Assembly (NCBI GenBank): GCA_012838035.1
Contig: DUQB01000043.1
Span: 1 to 33,423 of the forward strand
Direction: 5' to 3'
From: Bacillota bacterium
Lineage (GTDB): Bacteria > Bacillota > Limnochordia > DTU080
DNA length: 33,423 bases
A model generated the notes under the pieces. That model saw only the letters and a list, made by a program, of their open reading frames with translations. It searched no databases and had not been told where the DNA came from. Below, piece after piece: positions 8,244 to 16,800 of this stretch (within the stretch, counting starts at the first letter, position 1; each line of letters begins with the position of its first letter). A program made the position numbers and the translations under genes.

Positions 8244-9110
8244 CTAAGCAGCCGCGTACGGCCCGAAGATGATTAGCAAAATTAGAGCTGCGGTAAGAAA
8301 AGGACCGAAAGGAATCGGCTGTCGCCGGTTTACTCGCCCCAACAGCATCATGGCAATCCCAACCAGCGACCCGATCAACGCCCCTAGAAACAGCACCAGA
8401 CCTGCAGCTCCCGGACCTATGAACGCGCCGACGGCCGCTAGGTATTTCACATCGCCCCACCCCATACCGCCGCGCGCCGCCGATGCGATCAGCGTAAGAA
8501 TACCACCACCGACCACAATACCTAACAGCGAGTGCCAAGGCGAAAAAACCGGAGCGCATACCTCCCAGCCCGGCCAAAAGACCGAACTGCCGCTGTTCCC
8601 CAACCAACTTAAATGCCAGGTGGGCGCGACGGACATCCGGGCGGTCACGTGAACAACGCCGCTCTGTAAATATAAAATGATATTGAAGAGAAAACCGACC
8701 AGGATGCCGGGCAACGTGAGGACGTCGGGCAGGCGTTGGTGTTCAATATCGATCGTCGCCAAAAGCAGCGCCCAATATGCCATAATAATGTAGACGGCAA
8801 ACAACCAACTCAAACCATAACGCAGAAACACAACCACTGCCAGCAGCCCTGCCGCCGCTTCCACCAACGGGTACCGCCACGATAGGGGGTTACCACAATA
8901 AGCACAGCGTCCCCGGCGGATGAAAAAGGAGAAGACCGGTATCAAATCCAAAGGTTGCAGCTGCCGCCGGCACGAGGTGCAATGCGAGCGAGGCTTAACC
9001 AACGAAAGCCTACGCGGTATACGGTAAGCGGCCGCACCGAGAAAGCTGCCCCAGGCGGCGCCGAACAAGAATAGCAACGGGAAAAGAAGATATACATCCA
9101 CTAAGTACAT
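8244..9110 (-). CDS. Prepilin peptidase / N-methyltransferase (type IV prepilin leader peptidase)
   Basis: A 288-residue polytopic membrane aspartyl protease that cleaves and N-methylates type IV pilin-like leaders at the cytoplasmic face. Visible hallmarks (numbered from the ATG at 9110): zinc-binding CxxC pairs at C44/C47 and C69/C72 in the cytoplasmic loop, catalytic Asp121 in TIDIEHQRLPD, and Asp220 in the GMGWGDVKY box. About 50 residues (148-197) between the two aspartates, including SGVVHVTARMSVAP and WLGNSGSSVFWPG, are longer than usual. The start is uncertain: AAAGG lies 9 bases before a TTG at 9116 and 15 before the ATG. No pilin or secretion gene is adjacent, so the substrates are encoded elsewhere. 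Confidence 0.93.
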   Translation of the reverse strand: MYLVDVYLLFPLLFLFGAAWGSFLGAAAYRIPRRLSLVKPRSHCTSCRRQLQPLDLIPVFSFFIRRGRCAYCGNPLSWRYPLVEAAAGLLAVVVFLRYGLSWLFAVYIIMAYWALLLATIDIEHQRLPDVLTLPGILVGFLFNIILYLQSGVVHVTARMSVAPTWHLSWLGNSGSSVFWPGWEVCAPVFSPWHSLLGIVVGGGILTLIASAARGGMGWGDVKYLAAVGAFIGPGAAGLVLFLGALIGSLVGIAMMLLGRVNRRQPIPFGPFLTAALILLIIFGPYAAA

Positions 9111-9166
9111 ATCCAACGACACCAACCTTTACGGCGGATCGCCGCGCTGCGACCTATTGTGCTTTC

Positions 9167-9175
9167 ATCATACCA
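9167..9175 (-). promoter_or_regulatory. Possible extended -10 promoter of the prepilin peptidase gene
   Basis: Read on the minus strand, TGG-TATGAT (-10 at 9167-9172, TG motif at 9173-9175) lies about 50 bases upstream of the start codon. The -35 position is weak, as often with extended -10 promoters. Confidence 0.3.
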
Positions 9176-9279
9176 TCACGCGACCCATACGCCCAGTTGC
9201 GTTGCAAATGCAGCGGTCTAAATAATCCGCGATTGCCGCCGCGATCAAGTAGGGAACCGGCGATATATGCCTAATTAAG

Positions 9280-9285
9280 TATAAT
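9280..9285 (+). promoter_or_regulatory. Possible -10 box upstream of the 912-residue exported protein
   Basis: A perfect TATAAT lies 138 bases before the ATG at 9423, but the -35 position is GC-rich and does not match. The leader would be about 130 bases. Confidence 0.3.
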
Positions 9286-9422
9286 AGTGCGTGCGGCCTT
9301 CAGGCGTACTTCAACCGGCAACGCACGTGAACGCCCCAGGTCAAGCCTATTTGCACGGCACTCGCGCACCACTGGAGAACAATCGACTCCGACGGCGGCA
9401 GCCGCGATGGAGGTAGTATAAA

Positions 9423-12161
9423 ATGCGCTATTTCAAACTCATCTGTGGAATTCTTGTCCTGCTCGTTATGGGCACTTTTCCTTCCCCTATCCATGCCATG
9501 ACGAACAGCGCCGCATCCGCGGCTCAGGATTTTCTGGCGGCCGTATTGCCGAAGGCGGGTACCGGCTTTGCTTACGACATGATGTTGACGGGAGAGCTGA
9601 CCATCTCGCAACCAGCCGGCGGGCAGAACGTGCAAGTACAAAGACAGAGCATCAACCTCACCGCCGGATTAGAAATCAGATGGAGTCCTCAGGGTAAGAA
9701 TAACGTCTGGCCGGCCCGCATCAACTTGGTGGCGCCGCGCATGACCGCCGCCGGAAAACCCATTCCACTCAAACCGGAATCAGCGCAGGTCATGGACACC
9801 CAATTTGATCACAGTACCCAGTTGTTGTCGGTGCAAACGCCTGCTCAACTACGTGAACTCGGCCTAGACTTCACCGTCGCCCTAATGGGGCTCACCATCC
9901 CGATGCCCGCCGGATCAGCCGGCGTAGGCACAAGTTGGATTGTGCGCAATACCATTACCAGCGTGGGCCTTATCTACGACTTACGCACCACATATACCCT
10001 GGTCGGTTTTGAGCTGCGGCGCGGCAAAACCCTAGCCTATGTTCGGGGCTCCACCTTGTTCACGCCGCGCGATAATCCCACTCGTGCCAACTCTACCGGC
10101 TACTTGGAAGCCTTTGTGGATCCCGCAACGGGCCGAGTAGTCGAAAGCGCGTACAGCGTCGATGTGACCAATAAAGTGATGCTGCCCACGCAACAGGGCG
10201 GTCCCTTGGAGGAAGTGACCATCCGCACCGTGATTACTACGGTGCTGCTCGACTTAGGTCCGGCTGCCGCCGAGCCGCCGGCGCCGCCTGTAATTGAACC
10301 CGAACCCGAACCTGAGCCTGAGCCCGAACCACAGACGCCGGAAGAGATTCCCGTCTCCGTGGTCGGACAACAACCCGTTCAAGAGATCAGCGTTACGGGT
10401 CCGATCATTATCATCGAACCACCTAAAACCGAACCTGAAGGGCCTGCCGAACCTGCGGAACTTGGTGACCCGGATGAGGCCGCTCTTTCGGCGACGCTTG
10501 AGCCGAGCGAATCGGCAGCGCCTGTTGCGCCGACGGAACCAGGCATGCCTGAGGACGTCACGTCGCAAATCGATACCACCGTACCCGAACAGCCGATCCG
10601 GGCCGTGTACGTCGACCCGGCCGGGCGTTACAGCATCACGTTACCTGTAGACTGGCCTGCGGCCCCAATGCGGCTGTTGGCCGATACGGTTGCGTTTGCC
10701 GGAGTCAAGAGCCCCCAAATGATCTATGTGTTCAGCAATGCGGCGACGCCCGACGGCCTGAGAGAATTCGCAGAAGACGTACTGGCGGAGTATGCCCGGA
10801 TCTCCACCCAGTTCAGACTGGTGGAAATGTACGAAACCGCGGTACAAGGCCGGCCGGCCTACGCCGCCTACTATACCTATCCGGCGGCTCATACCGGCGA
10901 AATAGTAGGCGAGGTTTCCCTGTTCGCCCGGTTCCAAGGCGCCCAGTATATCATCCAATACACCGATGAGCCTGCTTATTTGGCTACCACCTACCGGCAG
11001 AAGGCCGCCGACTTGGCCACAGACTTTGCCTTTGGTCCTACTCCTACCGGCCATATATCAGCGGAGGCCTTGCGAGCTGCGGAAACAACGCAGTATACGG
11101 ATAAGGCGGGACGCTATAGACTGGACGTACCCGTCCTGTGGCCGCCGGCGGCGCAAAGCTCGGACGACAATGTCGCCACCTTCGTCGAGCTGGCCGGAAA
11201 TGGGTTTCTTACCGTATACACCCAAGCAGGTGTGGAACGCTATACCACTCAAACGGTGCTGCAGGCCTGGCAAGCCCAGTGGGCTCGGCAGGAGCCCGAG
11301 TTCCGCATGGTGACGGACTTCACGCCGATCATTCTGAGTAACTTACCGGGAGTAGGCTTTGCATATACCTGGCGCAATGTGGACGGCCGAATTTGGCAAC
11401 GTTCGGTGCAAGCCGTAACGCACGAAGGTACCATCTATGCGGTGATGATTGACTATCCGGCCGACTTGACGGCCGAACGCAGTGACGTATTCTTAGCGAT
11501 GTTCAGGAACTTCCATATCGTAGACCCGACGGAACAGCCTGCTGAGCCGGCAATGCCTGAAGCGCAGCCGTCGGATGTCGAACCGCAAGAAGACGCGGCG
11601 GTAGAGGCTGTCGAGGAAGGCGAGGAGGGGTCAACCCCCATCCCGCAAGGTCGGGCCGTCGTTACCGGAACGGCCCCTGTGAGTACCGCAGCAACCTTCA
11701 AGCTGGAAGATCCGCTTAGCGACACCCGGATTCTTTTGGCCGGACGTTTCGGCATTCAACAGGGAGACTCCATCACCTGGCTGAGCAACTTCACCCTTCG
11801 CCTACAGGTGGGTGCGTCGTTGTACGCCGCGGAAACCGATGCGGCAGGTTACTTCATATTCGCCAACGTCGCCCCTCTGCGCAACGGTTCCTATGTGCTC
11901 AGAGACGGCGAAGGCAGATTGCCTACGTTCAGTCAGCCCGTGAAACTGACCTTTAGCAGTGTCAGCTTCCCTGTGACGGCGGAGCGTTTTATTGACCTCG
12001 GCCATGTCGTACTCAATATGCTGCCCGGCGACGAAATAGCCGTGGAGCAGATACCCTCCGCCCAATTGGAAAACCCGTTTGAAGCGCCGTTCTACTTGTT
12101 GTCCACCTATCCGCAAAGCGGTTGGGCAACCATCATTCGCGGTACGTTGCTGAGCCGCTGA
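9423..12161 (+). CDS. Large exported protein with EP-rich linker and two PsbP/DUF1795-like modules
   Basis: A 912-residue secreted protein. A signal peptide covers residues 1-25 (hydrophobic core ICGILVLLVMGTF, cleavage near IHA-MT). Residues 26-280 are a strand-rich N-terminal domain of unknown family. Residues about 285-390 are a linker rich in Glu-Pro (six or more EP repeats near 291-303), like the periplasm-spanning linker of TonB. Two homologous modules follow, starting at Y396 (YVDPAGRYSITLPVDWP) and Y558 (YTDKAGRYRLDVPVLWP), resembling PsbP/DUF1795 folds. A second acidic linker (about 700-745) leads to a C-terminal beta-sandwich, possibly carboxypeptidase-regulatory-like (LRLQVGASLYAAETDAAGYF). 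GGAGGT lies 8 bases before the ATG and a terminator follows the stop. Specific role unknown; the linker suggests it crosses a wall or periplasm. Confidence 0.8.
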   Translation: MRYFKLICGILVLLVMGTFPSPIHAMTNSAASAAQDFLAAVLPKAGTGFAYDMMLTGELTISQPAGGQNVQVQRQSINLTAGLEIRWSPQGKNNVWPARINLVAPRMTAAGKPIPLKPESAQVMDTQFDHSTQLLSVQTPAQLRELGLDFTVALMGLTIPMPAGSAGVGTSWIVRNTITSVGLIYDLRTTYTLVGFELRRGKTLAYVRGSTLFTPRDNPTRANSTGYLEAFVDPATGRVVESAYSVDVTNKVMLPTQQGGPLEEVTIRTVITTVLLDLGPAAAEPPAPPVIEPEPEPEPEPEPQTPEEIPVSVVGQQPVQEISVTGPIIIIEPPKTEPEGPAEPAELGDPDEAALSATLEPSESAAPVAPTEPGMPEDVTSQIDTTVPEQPIRAVYVDPAGRYSITLPVDWPAAPMRLLADTVAFAGVKSPQMIYVFSNAATPDGLREFAEDVLAEYARISTQFRLVEMYETAVQGRPAYAAYYTYPAAHTGEIVGEVSLFARFQGAQYIIQYTDEPAYLATTYRQKAADLATDFAFGPTPTGHISAEALRAAETTQYTDKAGRYRLDVPVLWPPAAQSSDDNVATFVELAGNGFLTVYTQAGVERYTTQTVLQAWQAQWARQEPEFRMVTDFTPIILSNLPGVGFAYTWRNVDGRIWQRSVQAVTHEGTIYAVMIDYPADLTAERSDVFLAMFRNFHIVDPTEQPAEPAMPEAQPSDVEPQEDAAVEAVEEGEEGSTPIPQGRAVVTGTAPVSTAATFKLEDPLSDTRILLAGRFGIQQGDSITWLSNFTLRLQVGASLYAAETDAAGYFIFANVAPLRNGSYVLRDGEGRLPTFSQPVKLTFSSVSFPVTAERFIDLGHVVLNMLPGDEIAVEQIPSAQLENPFEAPFYLLSTYPQSGWATIIRGTLLSR

Positions 12162-12189
12162 CGCCGCTATCTATATAAACACGGCCACT

Positions 12190-12224
12190 AAGCCCGTATC
12201 TGACGAGATGCGGGCTTTGTGGTT
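12190..12224 (+). terminator. Rho-independent terminator
   Basis: AAGCCCGTATC (12190-12200) pairs with GATGCGGGCTT (12207-12217), 11 bp with one wobble, followed by TGTGGTTT. It lies 28 bases after the 912-residue gene. Confidence 0.65.
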
Positions 12225-12267
12225 TACAAGCACCTTCACGTACGAACTGCATACCATGGACTAGGAT

Positions 12268-12298
12268 TCTTGCCCCATGACCGCGAAAGACGGCAAGA
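12268..12298 (+). promoter_or_regulatory. Small hairpin in the cysC leader
   Basis: TCTTGCC (12268-12274) pairs with GGCAAGA (12292-12298) in the 226-base gap before cysC. It has no T-run and does not match any riboswitch I know. No good promoter was identified in this gap. Confidence 0.2.
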
Positions 12299-12387
12299 TC
12301 TCCATTGGCAATAGATATCACGGTGCTCAACAACCGCACCTTTGCTGCGGGCAAGGATGATGAGCACGTTCCTGGGAGGCTTGTGGT

Positions 12388-12984
12388 TTGTATAACGAAA
12401 TGCGGAGACCAGCCGGCTTTACCCTCTGGTTTACCGGCTTGTCGGGTTCAGGTAAAACAACCGTCGGATCATTGGTGAAGCAGGAGTTGGAACGCCGCCG
12501 CATACCCGTGGAGATGCTGGACGGCGATGAGTTTCGCACCCATTTGAGTAAAGGCCTAGGCTTTTCGCGGGAAGATCGCGATACGAATATCCGCCGCATT
12601 GGTTATGTGGCCAAACTACTGACGAAACATGGCGTTGCAGTAATTACCACCGCCATATCGCCCTACCGAGATACGCGCGCTGAAGTGCGTATAGGCATTG
12701 GTCGTTTTGTCGAAGTGTATGTGCGGTGTCCATTAGCTGTTTGCGTAGAGCGAGACGTCAAAGGGCTGTACAAAAAAGCACTCCGAGGAGAGATCTCTCA
12801 CTTTACCGGTGTTGATGACCCTTACGAAGAGCCGTTGTCCCCCGATTTGATTCTGGAGACGGCGACCGAAGAGCCCGAACAGAGCGCCGCCCGCGTCATT
12901 GCTCTGCTCGAGTCGCTCCACTATCTGCCTCAACCCGTCCCGACAGCCAACGGCATCTTATCCGCCCAGGTGGAACAGCCATGA
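12388..12984 (+). CDS. cysC: Adenylylsulfate (APS) kinase
   Basis: A 198-residue cytoplasmic kinase that phosphorylates adenosine 5'-phosphosulfate (APS) with ATP to give PAPS. The P-loop is GLSGSGKT (17-24), followed by [20 protein letters not shown] and the APS kinase signature [15 protein letters not shown] near residue 150. Length is typical. The start is TTG at 12388, with GGGAGG at 12374-12379, 8 bases upstream; the first ATG (12400) is too far from it. Its TGA overlaps the ATG of the following cysH gene (ATGA, 12981-12984), indicating translational coupling. No ATP sulfurylase gene, which makes the APS substrate, is in the window. Confidence 0.95.
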   Translation: MYNEMRRPAGFTLWFTGLSGSGKTTVGSLVKQELERRRIPVEMLDGDEFRTHLSKGLGFSREDRDTNIRRIGYVAKLLTKHGVAVITTAISPYRDTRAEVRIGIGRFVEVYVRCPLAVCVERDVKGLYKKALRGEISHFTGVDDPYEEPLSPDLILETATEEPEQSAARVIALLESLHYLPQPVPTANGILSAQVEQP

Positions 12985-13712
12985 GCATGGCGACTACGCA
13001 TGATAAAACGACTTTGGCGGGGCAACCGCCGGGCGCCCCACCCAATACGGCCGACGCGGCAGAAATACTGCAGTGGGCGGTGGCCACGTTTAACCGCATT
13101 GCGCTCAGCTGCAGTTTCAGCGGTCCCGGCGGCATGGCGCTCGCCCATATGCTCTCGCAAATAGCGCCTCAGGTACCGGTACTGTTCATCAACACCGGCT
13201 TTCTCTTTCCGGAAACCATTGCTCTACGGCAATTGTTCACGCAACGGTATGCCATGCGGGTGATCGACTTGTATCCTGCATTAACAACAGACGAACAGGC
13301 TGCGCAATATGGTCCGGACTTACACCTGACCGATCCCAACCTGTGTTGTCATTTGCGCAAGGTGATACCCATGGCTCGCGCTTTAGATCAACTGGACGCC
13401 TGGATTACCGCATTACGACGCGATCAAGGACCTAGTCGAGCCAGTGTTAAACCTGTTGAAGAACACCTCCTTGCCGGACGCGTCGTATACAAGATCAACC
13501 CGTTGGCGAATTGGAACAAGCAGCAGGTGTGGGCTTATCTGCACAAATACGCTGTGCCGTATAACAAGCTGCTGGATGAAGGTTATCAGAGCATCGGTTG
13601 TATGCAGTGTACCGCACGCATCCCTGATGCCGCCGCGGAAAGAGAAGGACGCTGGCCCGGCGCCCAGAAGACCGAATGCGGTTTGCATACCTTCACACAA
13701 TCCCTATCGTGA
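12981..13712 (+). CDS. cysH: APS/PAPS reductase, iron-sulfur type
   Basis: A 243-residue cytoplasmic enzyme of assimilatory sulfate reduction that reduces APS (or PAPS) to sulfite. Key features: PP-loop-like SCSFSGPGG near residue 45, paired cysteines C122-C123, C207xxC210 (the CC...CxxC set that binds a [4Fe-4S] cluster), and the C-terminal ECGLH with catalytic Cys233. The cluster cysteines place it with APS-type reductases of bacteria and plants; some Firmicutes members of this type accept both APS and PAPS. It overlaps cysC by four bases with AGGTGGA just upstream. Pairing with an APS kinase is biochemically notable because a strict APS reductase would not need PAPS. Confidence 0.93.
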   Translation: MSMATTHDKTTLAGQPPGAPPNTADAAEILQWAVATFNRIALSCSFSGPGGMALAHMLSQIAPQVPVLFINTGFLFPETIALRQLFTQRYAMRVIDLYPALTTDEQAAQYGPDLHLTDPNLCCHLRKVIPMARALDQLDAWITALRRDQGPSRASVKPVEEHLLAGRVVYKINPLANWNKQQVWAYLHKYAVPYNKLLDEGYQSIGCMQCTARIPDAAAEREGRWPGAQKTECGLHTFTQSLS

Positions 13713-13729
13713 GCAACTTGGGGTTGCCG

Positions 13730-13780
13730 AAAAAGAGCAAGACCCGCAGCTCGCACCTAGGCAGAGCTACGGGTCTTTGG
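13730..13780. terminator. Bidirectional terminator between convergent genes
   Basis: AGACCCGCAGCTC (13740-13752) pairs with GAGCTACGGGTCT (13764-13776), one mismatch in 13. T-rich sequence follows on the plus side, and the A-run at 13730-13734 gives TTTTT on the minus side. It terminates both cysH and the helicase gene. Confidence 0.7.
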
Positions 13781-13851
13781 TCGCGCTAAATAGTGTAACG
13801 GGTACGCCTTAACCCGAGACAGCGCGTCACGACAAGGCTGCTTGGTCGCCG

Positions 13852-16800
13852 TCAGTTGATCTTCCTCCGGCTGCTAGGCCATAAAACCAGGCACTCGCCT
13901 TGCTCTTGAAAACCAAGTTGTGTAAGGTAATGCACCAGCGGACCTTTGGCGACAGGCTGACCGTTGTAGGCGGCCACCGCTATCCGGCGTCGCGGACGCA
14001 ACTGCCCTGGAATGTCCAGTAACCGCGGCAACAGTGCCAACGCCTTTGCGATTTCCGCCGGCGTCGCATCCTCCGAGGTCCACAAATTTCTGCCATATCC
14101 ATTGATGTACAGCAGAGGTCGCCCGGCCCGGCATACGACGTAATTTAGTGGTGAACGGGTAAACACGGCGCCTGACGGGAGGTCGCCGCGCCGATGTGCG
14201 GCCGGTATGAATGATGGATCGTAGCTGTTGAGCAATAACAAGGCGCTCTCATCGTCCGTGCGGTCTGTGGCGGTATCCCGCGTCCGGCGCAGCGCGTCGA
14301 CCGCTTGTAAATGAGCAAACTGCGATCCCGACATCTCCGTAACAAAGTAGCCGCCGCGCACCTCCCCAACCTCTTCCATCACACGCAAAGTCCGATACAA
14401 CTGCGGCCACAACCGCTCCAAACCTTCCGCCGCCAACAAATCACGACAAATCAGACCATAGCGCCCTAGAATGAGCCCCGCCAGTCTCACCAAACCCTCT
14501 GCTTCACAACTTGCTTGCTCTGAGCTCTGCGCCTGACGGAGAAGCGACCACCGCCCGCCTCCCCAAACGGAAGACGCAGACACCCGTTCCTGAATTGTCC
14601 GGCGCAGACGGGCGCGTTGGGCGCCGGGCAGGTAATGGCGTCCGATTGGTTTGGCATCCGCCGGTATATCTTCGGGTGGTTTGCCTTTGCGCACCGGAGT
14701 AAAGGTATCGTTGGTCACCATGCCCAAAGAGGCCAGCTCCCACAGCCCGTTCAACACCTGCTGCGTGCCGCGCAGATCCGGCGGTAAAGCTTTGCCTATT
14801 TGGGTCGCAAAGGCCGCGCCTGTGTCCTGCAAAACCCGGAATACGGCCTGTGCCGCAGGCGATAACGTCATATCCTGCGTCGGAAGCAACAACGGCAGTA
14901 CCTGCTCTACATCCTCGCGGCGCAAGAATGCTACCTTGCCCTTCCCAACATCGCCGCCGCCCTGCATAATCCAGACAAACTCGCCGCGGGCGCAAATGGC
15001 GTCTAACCAAGCCGCATCATAACCGGGCAGGCGCACCGGCAACACATCGCGTTCCCATACTTCCGACGGCAGAAACAAGCCTGCCAGCTGATCCAACACC
15101 TCGGCCAAGGCATCCGGACCGTTATGGAACCGACGCGGCTGCGTTACCTGCTGCCAATCGCTTAAGAAAGCGGCAAAGCAAGGCGGATCTACCGCTTCCA
15201 CTTCGCTGCGCAACCTCGCTTTGGTCCTGCGGTTTATCTCCTGAAGCACATCTCGGTGACACCATTCCTCAGTTGTGCCGCCGGGTAAAAAGGCACCGCG
15301 TTCCACCAGTTCCTCTTGCGCTAAAAAGGAGAGCAGAGGCAACACATCAGTTACAGGCCAACCGAAGCGGACGGCAGGCGCACTGACCGCGAAAGGCCCA
15401 TGAGTACGAGCATAGCGCTTGAGCAAAAACAGGCGCGCCTTTTGTTGCGCGGCGTCGCCGGCCCCGTCGACAGCATATGCCGCCTCATACACGGATCGCT
15501 CTTCACCGGCGATGTATCGCAACTGCGTTTGTTCACCGGACGTTATAGGTTCACGCTGCGTTTTCGTTTCATCGTCGCTTCCGACGCGGAATTGGCTGCT
15601 CCCAGTATCTGAAACGCAAGGGAAGCGCCATTCAACCGCGCGACCGGCGGTCAACAGCGTGTTAAGCGCCTCGGGGTCCTCCGTACGTTCGAGGATCTCT
15701 TCCGCCGTCAAATCACCCAAATCCAGCAGCGTCTCTTCCAACTCATCCGCATTACGTGCACGCGAACCGCGGGCAATTCGCTGCCGGCGCTCTATAGTCG
15801 CCGTTACCGCATCGGCGTCCAGCAGCTGCCTGACAGCATCAGTTCCCAGCATCTGCAGTAACAGCTCTCGATCCAAATTGAGCAACTGCGCCTTTTTTTC
15901 CGCACGGGGCGTATCATCCTCATACATATTGCTACCGGTGAGCTGCAGTATGAAGTTGCGGGCAAAAGGCGATGGAGTAATGCTCTGATGGTACTCTACC
16001 TGCACACCGCCTGTCGCCAGTTCTTGCTGCAAAGCAACCAAACCGGGTACGTCCAACACATCATGTAAGCACTCGCGCAGCGCTTCTAAAGCAATGGGGA
16101 ATTCGCTCTCCTTGCGCACCAGGTTGAGCAAATCGCCGGCTTTGAGCCGCTGCAGCCAAAGGGGAACTCTCTTTTTAAGCGAGCTTTGACCGAGTATTAA
16201 GGAGCGCGCCGCCGCCATCCGGAAATACGCGCCGAACAAAGCCGTAGAAGGCAGCTCCTGTATCAGAAGTTCAATGATATCGCTGCCGAGATAAACCAAG
16301 CTTTCTAAAGGCGGCACGTCTTGCCCTCGCGGAATATGCCAAGCAATGCCATTATCCGCGGACACGCTGACCAGTTCGTAACCCATCTCCGAGCGCACTT
16401 GCCGGCGCGCCGCCATCTCCCACGCCGAGTGGACGCGGTAGCCGTACGGACTGTGCAGAATCACCCGGTAATCTCCTGCTTGATCAATATACGTTTCCAG
16501 TAGAAGGCGACGATCATGGGGTACGCAGCCGCAATGTCGCTGCTGTTCGCTCAGGTAATCGATCAGTACGGCGGCAGCGCGTTCGTCCAAATGCGCCTGA
16601 CGCATCAACCAAGCATGCGCATCAGGCTGCGTCAAGCGTTGTGTCAGAGCACGCCAAAACGCGCCTACACGCCGCCCCGCCTCCATCCCTCTGCCCCCGC
16701 GTTCCGCACGCCAAAAAGGCATCTTCGGTATAGCGCCGGGAGCCGGTGATACAACTACGCGATGATCCCCCATCCGCTCGATGCGCCAAATGGAGTTGCC

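Noticed and set aside
10254-10568. Open frames in other frames over the EP-rich linker
   Set aside because: Products of the repetitive GAACCCGAACCT-type sequence; shadows of the 912-residue gene.
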